A DNA stretch of 8,591 nucleotides. Origin: an uncultured Alphaproteobacteria bacterium. Its GTDB lineage: Bacteria > Pseudomonadota > Alphaproteobacteria > Rhizobiales > Beijerinckiaceae. Numbering within the stretch: the first letter of the stretch is position 1; every line of letters begins with the position of its first letter. Of this stretch, positions 1-5,313 are shown piece by piece. The notes under the pieces are model-generated. The model saw nothing but the letters and a program-made list of their open reading frames with translations. It ran no database searches and was not told the origin of the DNA. The translations under genes were made by a program, and so were the position numbers. The stretch spans positions 1-8,591 of the forward strand of contig CALCZO010000204.1 of the NCBI GenBank assembly GCA_937903315.1. Direction: 5' to 3'.

Positions 1-43
1 TGATCCGTTGCGGCACAGCGACGGACCAGACCGGGACAGGGCC

Positions 44-400
44 ATGACCGCGGACTTCTCGCTGCTGATTCTGCCCCTGCTGGCGGGCTTTGCCTTCTCT
101 GCCGCGCTGAACGAGGCGACGGGGCTGATCAGCCAAGGGCGACTGGGTTTTGAGCTGTTCTTCCGGGCCGAGCGGCAGGCGTGGCGGGCGCTGCCGTTCC
201 TGATGTTCGCCGGACCGGCCATCCTCGTGCGCATGGCGCGTCTGCGGGCGTCGCAGGAGGGCTGGAGCGGGCGCGCGCCCGTGCTGGCGGTCGTGCTCGC
301 GCTCGTCTGGGCACCGGCCTCCGGGCATCTGCTGCTGCGCGTGGCGGGCTGGGCATCGAGCCTTGCGCCGGCGGTGCCGCTGATGCTGGCACAGGGCTAG
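44..400 (+). CDS. Small integral membrane protein of unknown function
   Basis: The product is 118 residues and very hydrophobic. Likely membrane segments lie near residues 5-25, 47-66 and 80-105, joined by short Arg-rich loops, so it should sit in the inner membrane. No catalytic motif is visible. I chose the ATG at 44 because the hydrophobic segment begins straight after it and a purine-rich GGGACAGG lies just upstream. An in-frame TTG at 8 would only add twelve charged, non-conserved-looking residues. The general shape recalls short Rhizobiales membrane proteins filed under DUF6949, but that is from memory and unverified. The stop is followed within ten bases by a strong hairpin terminator, and the next gene converges on it. 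The TGA at 1-3 could end an upstream gene, but this cannot be judged from the window. Confidence 0.7.
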   Translation: MTADFSLLILPLLAGFAFSAALNEATGLISQGRLGFELFFRAERQAWRALPFLMFAGPAILVRMARLRASQEGWSGRAPVLAVVLALVWAPASGHLLLRVAGWASSLAPAVPLMLAQG

Positions 401-442
401 AAAAGCTGGGAGCCGGCCTCCCGGGGATGGAGGCCGGCTCCC
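401..442. terminator. Bidirectional intrinsic terminator between convergent genes
   Basis: A perfect 14-bp stem (408-421 with 429-442, arms GGGAGCCGGCCTCC and its complement) closes a 7-base loop. On the minus strand it is followed by AGCTTTT, the usual T-run, so it can end transcription of the BTLCP gene. On the plus strand it stands 7 bases after the stop of the small membrane protein but lacks a good T-run there, so termination in that direction would rest on the stem alone. Confidence 0.8.
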
Positions 443-448
443 GTATAA

Positions 449-491
449 GTCCGGTCGTTGGGGACGGGGAGGGTGGGGAAAGCGACCGGAC
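449..491. other. Hairpin with a G-quadruplex motif in its loop
   Basis: A perfect 9-bp stem (GTCCGGTCG at 449-457 with CGACCGGAC at 483-491) encloses a 25-base loop. The loop holds four G-runs, GGGG-AC-GGGG-A-GGG-T-GGGG, at 460-478. This meets the standard G3+N1-7 pattern on the plus strand, with a C-rich complement on the minus strand. It begins 8 bases after the BTLCP stop codon in the sense of that gene. It may be a second 3'-end element, acting as an RNA stability or termination structure, but no function is known. Confidence 0.55.
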
Positions 492-498
492 CTAATCC

Positions 499-1131
499 TT
501 ATCTGCGGGTCGAAACCGCGACGGTGGCTGTATCGAAGCCTCCGAGCGAGACCCAGCGGTTGGGGTTTTCCTGAGACTGGCGCTTGATGAAGCGATAGCC
601 GGTTTCAGACCAGGCGAGCACCTTGGCCGCCTGATTGTCGAGAATGAAGTCGCCGCGATCGGTCTTGACCGTCAGCACGGCATGGCCGTCGCCCTTCTTG
701 TCACGCACGACCGTGATCAGCAGGGCCTGCCGTGGAAAGCCGGCGCGCATCAACCGTTTGCGCTTTTCCAGCACATAGTCCTCGCAATCGCCCTTGCCGT
801 TGTCGGGATAGGACCATTGCTCGACAATGCCGTGATGCTCCATGTCGGTGATCGGTGTGATCTCGCGGTTGACGGTGGCATTGACCTTGACGATTTCGCG
901 CCAGGTGGTCTCGTCCAGTGTGACCGATGCCGGCCGCATCGCCGGCACGCTGCATTCCTTCGGATTGCGCTCGCAGAACTCGACCCACCCGATCGGCGAA
1001 CTGGTGCTGGTGCCTGCCGGCGCCTGATTGTGGGCAAGCTGTTGTGCGGTGGCAAACTGGCTGCCCATGCAGAACAGCGTTGTTGCCGCAAAGGCAAATC
1101 GAGATACTTGAGTTAGCAGTGCTGCATACAT
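499..1131 (-). CDS. Secreted transglutaminase-like cysteine peptidase (BTLCP family)
   Basis: The 210-residue product has a signal peptide, with a hydrophobic stretch at about 11-22 and likely cleavage after ATA29, so it should be periplasmic. The BTLCP (DUF920/peptidase C93) core is clear. The nucleophile is C116 in GKGDCEDYVLEK, the histidine is H150 in GDGHAVLTV, and the acid is D165 in FILDNQ. D115 and E117 flank the cysteine as the calcium-binding residues do in LapG, the biofilm-adhesin protease of this family. Length and architecture fit a complete member. The start is supported by a GAGAAGG ribosome site two bases before the ATG. The gene has its own AT-rich upstream region and ends at a strong terminator, so it is probably monocistronic. 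Its substrate is unknown. No LapD or large adhesin gene is in the window, so a LapG role is only a possibility. Confidence 0.88.
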   Translation of the reverse strand: MYAALLTQVSRFAFAATTLFCMGSQFATAQQLAHNQAPAGTSTSSPIGWVEFCERNPKECSVPAMRPASVTLDETTWREIVKVNATVNREITPITDMEHHGIVEQWSYPDNGKGDCEDYVLEKRKRLMRAGFPRQALLITVVRDKKGDGHAVLTVKTDRGDFILDNQAAKVLAWSETGYRFIKRQSQENPNRWVSLGGFDTATVAVSTRR

Positions 1132-1455
1132 GGTCCTTCTCCCCGTCGTCTCGAGGAGATTGGACCGATGACTCTTGAATTCGCTTCGATTTTTGCGTTC
1201 AAAAGCGAGTATGTCGATTCATGACTCGGTAGCTACGACGCGGATGCTTTGGATTGCTGTATGCCGTTGGCGAGACATGAAATTGTCTAAAACTATGAAA
1301 TACATGGGATAAATCAGAAAAAATAGGCAATTTGCATCAAATTGTTCGCGTTGGGTAATGGTGCGATTTACTTACAGTATTAGGGCTGTGTCAGGGTTGA
1401 TCGCGGGAAAGGATTTCAGCGGTGGGGATTTGCGGACGCCCGGAGGCAGGCACAA
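1132..1455 (-). promoter_or_regulatory. AT-rich upstream region of the BTLCP gene
   Basis: No credible ORF lies in this stretch. By my count 1261-1380 holds 43 G+C in 120 bases, far below the rest of the window. It contains a perfect 17-base dyad at 1328-1344 and a shorter AGACA-N6-TGTCT dyad at 1273-1288. I could not fix a convincing -35/-10 pair on the minus strand; TAGACA near 1287 is one weak -35 candidate. The composition and position point to a promoter and operator region, possibly bound by an AT-preferring regulator. Confidence 0.5.
1328..1344. promoter_or_regulatory. Candidate operator, perfect 7-3-7 dyad
   Basis: CAATTTG-CAT-CAAATTG is a perfect inverted repeat with 7-base arms and a 3-base centre, inside the AT-rich region and about 200 bases upstream of the BTLCP start. 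The size and symmetry suit a dimeric DNA-binding protein. No regulator gene is adjacent, so the protein that might bind it is unknown. Confidence 0.4.
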
Positions 1456-1480
1456 CAAAAAAGCGCGCCGTCTGGCGCGC
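1455..1480 (-). terminator. Intrinsic terminator of the PilZ gene
   Basis: On the minus strand a 7-bp GC-only stem (1474-1480 with 1463-1469, GCGCGCC and its complement) has a 4-base loop and is followed by TTTTTTG. It lies about 30 bases past the PilZ stop codon, a textbook position. It separates the PilZ transcript from the BTLCP gene. Confidence 0.88.
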
Positions 1481-1510
1481 CTGATGTCTGCGAAGTGAGG
1501 CGGCAGGTCC

Positions 1511-2107
1511 CTAGAACTCGAAGGCGCCGGGTCCCGGCGGCCGCGTGAACTCGACGGCGACGCCGCGCTCGAAGATGCGGACCACCTTGGCGGGGGTCTG
1601 GTTGAGCAGCATCAGGTCGCCCTTCTGGAACGGAAGGTCGGTGGTCAGCGCCGCGCCCGACAACGACACGTCGATCAGGCGGACCATGGATTCGGCACCG
1701 CCTCCGGTGATCATGTGGGCATTGGGGTTGCGCGGTACGAAGCGTTCGTGACGACGATCTTCCGGCAGGCCGAGTTCGGAGCGGTTGGCGAGCCAGGTCA
1801 ACTGAGCCGCCAGCTTGTCGCGGCGACGCAGCGTGGCGTTGACGGTCATCGCGAACCCGTCGACGGTGCGGCGGGTGATCTGCCCTTCGACACGGCCGAG
1901 CGTTTCAAGATAAGCAATGACGCGATCGTTGATATCACCCGATCGCGGTGCGCGGACAAGCATGCCGCCGGGCGACATGTCGACGGTCATGCACTCGTAT
2001 TCAGAACGATCAGGCAGCATGTATCGGCCGTGAAGGGTGACCGCGACGCGCTGGTAGCGCCGCTGTTCAACGGCCCGCGCTGCAAGTTTGGAAACGAATT
2101 GATTCAT
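1511..2107 (-). CDS. Tandem PilZ-domain protein, probable c-di-GMP receptor
   Basis: From the chosen start the product is 198 residues with two PilZ-type domains and no membrane segment or signal, so it should be cytoplasmic. Numbering from this start, the first domain carries RxxxR at 16-20 (RRYQR) and DMSPGG at 43-48. The second carries RxxxR at 118-122 (RRHER) and DVSLSG at 146-151. These are the two halves of the known c-di-GMP contact motif, present in both copies. PilZ proteins convert c-di-GMP levels into changes in motility, polysaccharide or adhesion, but the target here is unknown. An upstream in-frame ATG at 2149 would add 14 residues. I prefer 2107 because the RxxxR motif sits close to the N-terminus in this family and GGAA lies 8 bases before it. 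The gene follows the PAS_5 gene on the same strand after about 97 AT-rich bases. Confidence 0.85.
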   Translation of the reverse strand: MNQFVSKLAARAVEQRRYQRVAVTLHGRYMLPDRSEYECMTVDMSPGGMLVRAPRSGDINDRVIAYLETLGRVEGQITRRTVDGFAMTVNATLRRRDKLAAQLTWLANRSELGLPEDRRHERFVPRNPNAHMITGGGAESMVRLIDVSLSGAALTTDLPFQKGDLMLLNQTPAKVVRIFERGVAVEFTRPPGPGAFEF

Positions 2108-2203
2108 TTCGATTGTTCCGCAGGCGGTCAGCCAGCGTCCCGGGATCATGACAGTCGATAAAATACGATCCGATGCTTTAAAATTGCATTAAGCACGCTG
2201 GTT
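2108..2203 (-). promoter_or_regulatory. AT-rich gap between PAS_5 and PilZ genes
   Basis: The gap is AT-rich around 2155-2205 and has a TGCTT / AAGCA inverted repeat (2174-2178 with 2191-2195). No terminator for the PAS_5 gene is visible, so read-through into PilZ is possible. The composition also allows a separate promoter. Confidence 0.3.
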
Positions 2204-2794
2204 TCAAGCCCGTCCGCCCGGCAGGACAGTCAGGTGGGCACGGCGTTTGCCCGAGCCGGGCAGATCGGCAAATGCGGCGGCGACGGGGTGCAGGAACCGG
2301 GTTGTCTCGTCGGTCATCACCCGGAACGAGACAATGTCGAAGGCATGGCAACTGCCGTCGCGGCGGCGCTCATGGCTGGTCAGCGACAGGGCCGCGAGGA
2401 TGCGGCGATCGGTGCGCCCGTCGTGCAGCAGCGGCAGGATCAGCAGCTCGGCTTCCAGCGACAGCCGGCCGTCCATCAACGCCGAGACGCCGGCGATGAC
2501 CGGCAGGGCATCCTCGGTGGCGATCGCGACCATTTCAGCAAGATCCTCGGTCGCCAGCGGAATGAACAGCTGGTCGAGCCGTTCGCCGCGCAGCTCGCGC
2601 CCGAACAGGCCACACAGCCGCGAGCCGGCAATCCGGATCGCCGGCGAGCCGCCGTCGCCGCCTTCCAGCAGCAGGATGTCGGCCAGATAGCGCCCGATGA
2701 GGACCGGATCGAGCGCGTCGCGCGTCGGGGCCGGCGCTGTTCCGCGCAGGCTGCTCCAGTACGCATGGAGGGTTTTGCTCGCGGTGTGCCGCAT
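2204..2794 (-). CDS. PAS_5-type PAS-domain protein
   Basis: The product is 196 residues, soluble, with no signal or effector domain. It matches the pattern of the alphaproteobacterial PAS_5 family (DUF1488-like naming is not implied). The markers are WSSLRGTAPAPTRDALDP at about 13-30, a LLLEG segment at 41-45, IRIAGSRLCGLFGRELRG at 53-70, and the ExLLLPL-like stretch LEAELLILPLLHDGR at 113-127. Proteins of this family are nearly all PAS domain, and their ligand and partner are unknown. They may act as stand-alone sensors or adaptors. The start is well supported by AGGAAGGA (2802-2809) seven bases before the ATG. The next gene downstream on the same strand encodes the tandem-PilZ protein, which suggests related signalling, although the gap leaves room for a separate promoter. 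Confidence 0.85.
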   Translation of the reverse strand: MRHTASKTLHAYWSSLRGTAPAPTRDALDPVLIGRYLADILLLEGGDGGSPAIRIAGSRLCGLFGRELRGERLDQLFIPLATEDLAEMVAIATEDALPVIAGVSALMDGRLSLEAELLILPLLHDGRTDRRILAALSLTSHERRRDGSCHAFDIVSFRVMTDETTRFLHPVAAAFADLPGSGKRRAHLTVLPGGRA

Positions 2795-3019
2795 CGGATC
2801 GTCCTTCCTGGCCCGTTGGCCCGTTCTGGCCTGCCGAAGCGGGAAGACGTGCCAGTTCAGGACAGGCGCATCCTCCCGCGTGGCGAGGCAGGGGACGGGG
2901 TGCAGCAGGCGTGCCGGTGCGCGTTAACCCGTTGGCGAGGGTGAATTTAACCTTAAGGCGAGCGGATGTTTGCATTGGCGAAAGCGGTGTGAGACCTTGT
3001 CATCGCTCCGATTGAATTC
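2795..3019. promoter_or_regulatory. Intergenic region upstream of PAS_5 with TTAACC sites
   Basis: No long credible ORF lies here. Two TTAACC motifs in the same orientation occur at 2924-2929 and 2947-2952. The second runs into the 8-base palindrome CCTTAAGG (2951-2958). TTAACC resembles half of the CtrA recognition sequence known in alphaproteobacteria, but the full TTAA-N7-TTAA spacing is absent. A tandem TGGCCCGT repeat (2809-2824) lies just upstream of the PAS_5 ribosome site. The promoter for the minus-strand PAS_5 gene should be in this stretch. Confidence 0.35.
2966..2992 (+). other. Possible 8-codon leader ORF
   Basis: ATG to TGA encodes MFALAKAV. AAGG stands about nine bases before the ATG. 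It lies 27 bases ahead of the orphan terminator hairpin, the layout of a leader peptide or of the start of a short transcript. Such a short ORF can easily arise by chance, and it has no run of regulatory codons. Confidence 0.15.
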
Positions 3020-3060
3020 AACCGCCGCACCGTTTCGCTCCCGGTGCGGCGGTTTGTTTT
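3020..3060 (+). terminator. Orphan intrinsic terminator upstream of the CBS gene
   Basis: A perfect 13-bp stem (3020-3032 with 3042-3054, core ACCGCCGCACCG) has a 9-base loop and a tail TTTGTTTTT on the plus strand. The minus-strand flank has no T-run, so it works in the plus direction. No plus-strand gene of normal length ends here, because the neighbour on the left is the divergent PAS_5 gene. It must therefore end a small RNA or short transcript starting in about 2800-3010, or act as an attenuator ahead of the CBS gene. Confidence 0.8.
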
Positions 3061-3213
3061 TGCGCCAACGGCATTGGCCGGATGCGCCTGCGCCATCGCC
3101 GTAAAGATTCCCGTTGCCAGAAACCGAACCTGACGCAATTCTCTCCTGACGCCGTCTTGCGATGGCGCAATAAGGGCCGTGCGCTGGCCGCCGGCCGATC
3201 AGGGAGGACTGCC
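3061..3213 (+). promoter_or_regulatory. Promoter and leader region of the CBS gene with nested repeats
   Basis: Between the orphan terminator and the CBS start, an 11-bp perfect inverted repeat (TGCGCCATCGC at 3089-3099, complement at 3159-3169) encloses an 8-base direct repeat, CCTGACGC, at 3129-3136 and 3145-3152. The latter has a 16-base period. The strong ribosome site AGGGAGGA (3201-3208) follows. The frame is open from 3082, but the N-terminal extension it would give is basic and low in family character, so I treat it as non-coding. Confidence 0.4.
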
Positions 3214-3642
3214 ATGATCGTTGCCCATATTCTCAACCAGAAGGGCCGGGATGTCGCCACCATCAGCCCGGACAAGACGCTCGGCGATGTGGTCGCCGCG
3301 CTCGGCAGCCGCAAGATCGGGGCGCTGGTGGTTGCGGAGTCCGATCGCCGCATTCTCGGCATCGTGTCCGAGCGCGACGTGGTCAAGGTTCTGGCAAAAA
3401 GCGGCGCGGCGGCGCTGGCCGAACCGGTCGTCAGCCATATGACGGCGAAGGTGGTGAGCTGCGCGCCCGACGACAGCATCGACATGGTGATGCAGGAGAT
3501 GACCAAGGGCCGGTTCCGCCACATGCCGGTCGAGCACGAGGGCAAGCTCAGCGGCATCATCTCGATCGGCGACGTGGTCAAGTTCCGGCTCGACCAGCTG
3601 GCGGCGGAAAGTCAGGCGCTGCGCGACTATATCAACGGCTGA
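3214..3642 (+). CDS. Tandem CBS-domain (Bateman module) protein
   Basis: The 142-residue protein consists of two CBS domains, about residues 10-62 and 76-130, and little else. The end of each domain is clear: GIVSERDVVKVL (49-60) and GIISIGDVVKFRL (114-126). Each has the S-x-x-D signature (SERD 52-55, SIGD 117-120) that contacts ribose in AMP/ATP-binding CBS pairs. Stand-alone Bateman proteins are thought to sense adenine nucleotides or NAD(H) and act on a partner, but the partner here is unknown. It should be cytoplasmic. The start at 3214 is chosen because AGGGAGGA lies five bases before the ATG and the first CBS domain begins at once. It converges on the patatin gene with 25 bases between stops and no hairpin terminator visible. 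Confidence 0.92.
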   Translation: MIVAHILNQKGRDVATISPDKTLGDVVAALGSRKIGALVVAESDRRILGIVSERDVVKVLAKSGAAALAEPVVSHMTAKVVSCAPDDSIDMVMQEMTKGRFRHMPVEHEGKLSGIISIGDVVKFRLDQLAAESQALRDYING

Positions 3643-3667
3643 ACGGGGCGCCCCCGGCGCAGGCCTC

Positions 3668-4684
3668 TCAGGACCGGACGCGCTCGGTCAGGGCGTCGAA
3701 GGTGTCGCGGATGTCGGGCAGCATCCGTTCCGCGGCTTCGGTGCCCAGCGCGATGGCCTCGTCGGCGCGATGGAATTCGAACAGGCCGATGCGGGCCAGT
3801 TTCGGCGCGATCATCACATCCGGCGGATCGCCGGCCAGACGCGAGCGTGCAATGCGGTCCTGCGTGATGTTGATCGTCTCGATCATCACCGAGGCAATGG
3901 AGGGGGCGCCGTCCACCGCCGGGCGGCCGTTGAACAGGTGCGACATGGCGTTTGCTGCATCGCGGACCGGACGCATCAGGCTCTGGGCGGCATCGGCCAC
4001 CGCATCGGCACCATGCGCCGGCTCGGCGGCATGATCGGCGATGACGGTGCCGCGTCCGAACTGCTCGGAATTGAGATTGACGGCAATCACCATGTCGGCA
4101 CCGAGCGCGCGGGCGGTGGTGACCGGAATCGGGTTGACCAGCGCGCCGTCGAGCAGCCATTTGCCGCCAACCTTGACCGGCTCGAAGACCCCCGGGATGG
4201 CATAGGAGGCGCGCATCGCGGTCGCGAGATGGCCGCGCTTGAGCCAAACCTCATGGCCCGAGCCGAACTCCGTGGCGACGGCGGCAAAGCGGCAGGGCAG
4301 GTTCTCGATCGCGCGCTCGCGCAACGCCTCGTCGAGCATATCGCGCAGGCGGCGGCCACCGACGAGACCTGACCCGGACAGCGACAGATCCATCAGCGAG
4401 AAGACGCTGCGCTTGGTCAGGCGGCGGGCAAAAATGTCGAGCTGGTCGAGAAAGCCGGCGGCCCAGCAGCCCCCGACAACCGCGCCGATCGAGGTGCCGG
4501 TGATGATTTTCGGGCGGATGCCTTCGCGTTCGAGCACGCGCAGGATGCCGATATGCGCCCAGCCGCGGGCCGCGCCGGCGCCCAGCGCGACAGCGATCAC
4601 CGGCTGGCGGGCGCGCGGCGCAGGCACGCCTTCGGCATTGGCATCTGCGACCAGATCACGGCGGAAACTGAGGACCGACAGCAC
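3668..4684 (-). CDS. Patatin-like phospholipase (RssA-type)
   Basis: About 338 residues with a complete patatin domain, numbered from the GTG start. The glycine-rich oxyanion loop is GAGAARGWAHIGIL (35-48), the nucleophile elbow is GTSIG (63-67, Ser65), and the catalytic Asp is D179 in DGALVNPIPV. Together these form the Ser-Asp dyad of bacterial patatin esterases/phospholipases, which hydrolyse acyl esters. The oxyanion loop starts GAG rather than the usual GGG. The substrate is unknown. There is no signal peptide, so it is likely cytoplasmic or membrane-associated. The start is uncertain. GTG at 4684 has AGGG seven bases upstream, while a TTG two codons earlier is too close to that site. 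It lies 93 bases after hisI on the same strand, and co-transcription is plausible. Confidence 0.9.
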   Translation of the reverse strand: MLSVLSFRRDLVADANAEGVPAPRARQPVIAVALGAGAARGWAHIGILRVLEREGIRPKIITGTSIGAVVGGCWAAGFLDQLDIFARRLTKRSVFSLMDLSLSGSGLVGGRRLRDMLDEALRERAIENLPCRFAAVATEFGSGHEVWLKRGHLATAMRASYAIPGVFEPVKVGGKWLLDGALVNPIPVTTARALGADMVIAVNLNSEQFGRGTVIADHAAEPAHGADAVADAAQSLMRPVRDAANAMSHLFNGRPAVDGAPSIASVMIETINITQDRIARSRLAGDPPDVMIAPKLARIGLFEFHRADEAIALGTEAAERMLPDIRDTFDALTERVRS

Positions 4685-4777
4685 GCGCAAGCCCTTTCCC
4701 GTGGCACAGCCGACAGCGTCTTGCCGCCGACAGGGTTCACTGTCGCAAAAGCATGGGACAAGAGTGTGACCGAACCG

Positions 4778-5203
4778 CTAAGCGGCGGGAGTGTCCGAAA
4801 ATGCCAGCGTCATGGCACCGTCCGGTCCGGGGGTCAGCTGCCGGTAGAAGCACGAACGGCGGCCGGTGTGGCAGGCCGGGCCGGTCTGCTCCACTTTCAG
4901 GACGATCGCATCCTGATCGCAATCGGTCATGAGGGCCACGACCCGCTGGGTGTGGCCGCTGGTCTCGCCCTTGCGCCAGAACGCGGCGCGCGAGCGCGAC
5001 CAGTACCACGCCTCGCCGGTCGTGATCGTGCGGTGCAGCGCCTCGGCGTTCATATAGGCCAGCATCAGGATCTCGCCGCTGGCCGCATCCTGCGCGACGA
5101 CGGGAATCAGACCGTTGGCGTCGAATTTCGGCGTCAGTGTCAGCCCGTCCTCAAGGTCGGCCTTGGTGCCGGGCGGGGCAAAAGGGGTCGAGCGCGTCCA
5201 CAT
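4778..5203 (-). CDS. hisI: Phosphoribosyl-AMP cyclohydrolase
   Basis: The 141-residue enzyme opens the adenine ring of phosphoribosyl-AMP in the third step of histidine biosynthesis, in the cytoplasm. The family signatures are complete: FDANGLIPVV (27-36), LMLAYMN (46-52), WYWSRSR (66-72), the FWRKGETSGH segment (75-84), the acidic metal motif DCDQD (94-98), and the zinc-type motif CHTGRRSC (111-118). It is the monofunctional form, with no fused HisE. I chose the ATG at 5203, which gives the usual length for alphaproteobacterial HisI. An ATG at 5275 would add 24 basic residues. No good ribosome site precedes 5203, so a leaderless or weak start is possible. It is divergent from the Fe-S scaffold gene and followed on the same strand by the patatin gene. 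Confidence 0.95.
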   Translation of the reverse strand: MWTRSTPFAPPGTKADLEDGLTLTPKFDANGLIPVVAQDAASGEILMLAYMNAEALHRTITTGEAWYWSRSRAAFWRKGETSGHTQRVVALMTDCDQDAIVLKVEQTGPACHTGRRSCFYRQLTPGPDGAMTLAFSDTPAA

Positions 5204-5313
5204 GGGGCGAGGTAAGGCGGCAGAGACGCGCCAAGTCAAGCCCCGGCGCTCGCCCCTCTTATCTTTTGGCCGCACCTGTCCTAGATTGTGGGGATCAGCG
5301 AAAGCGTCTTGCC
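5204..5313. promoter_or_regulatory. Divergent promoter region, hisI and Fe-S scaffold gene
   Basis: These 110 bases must hold both promoters unless transcripts enter from farther away. On the minus strand CTTGACT (TTGACT at 5239-5234) is a full match to the CTTGAC -35 box typical of rhizobial housekeeping promoters. At 17-base spacing the -10 position reads CTTACC (5216-5211), which is a poor match. If used, transcription would begin almost at the hisI ATG. On the plus strand only a weak TAGATT (5282-5287) is seen. Confidence 0.3.

Noticed and set aside
2809..2824. Tandem TGGCCCGT repeat upstream of the PAS_5 ribosome site as a regulatory repeat
   Set aside because: There are only two 8-base copies in GC-rich DNA, easily explained by chance.
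2234..2944. A 236-codon plus-strand frame covering the PAS_5 gene
   Set aside because: The opposite strand encodes a clear PAS_5 protein with a good ribosome site. This frame has only biased composition.
2960..3020. A tRNA or known regulatory RNA, suggested by a GATTGAATTCAACC segment
   Set aside because: No acceptor stem, anticodon arm or CCA end can be paired. It remains only an unassigned transcript candidate.
3018..3581. A 187-codon minus-strand frame over the CBS gene and the terminator
   Set aside because: It runs through the terminator hairpin and is antisense to two clear CBS domains. It has no family signature.
3645..3654. GGGGCGCCCC palindrome between the CBS and patatin stops as a terminator
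   Set aside because: It has no room for a loop and no T-run on either strand.
4728..4745. CGACAG-N6-CTGTCG hairpin in the gap between hisI and the patatin gene as a terminator
   Set aside because: The stem is only 6 bp and no T-run follows on the minus strand, so read-through from hisI is more likely.
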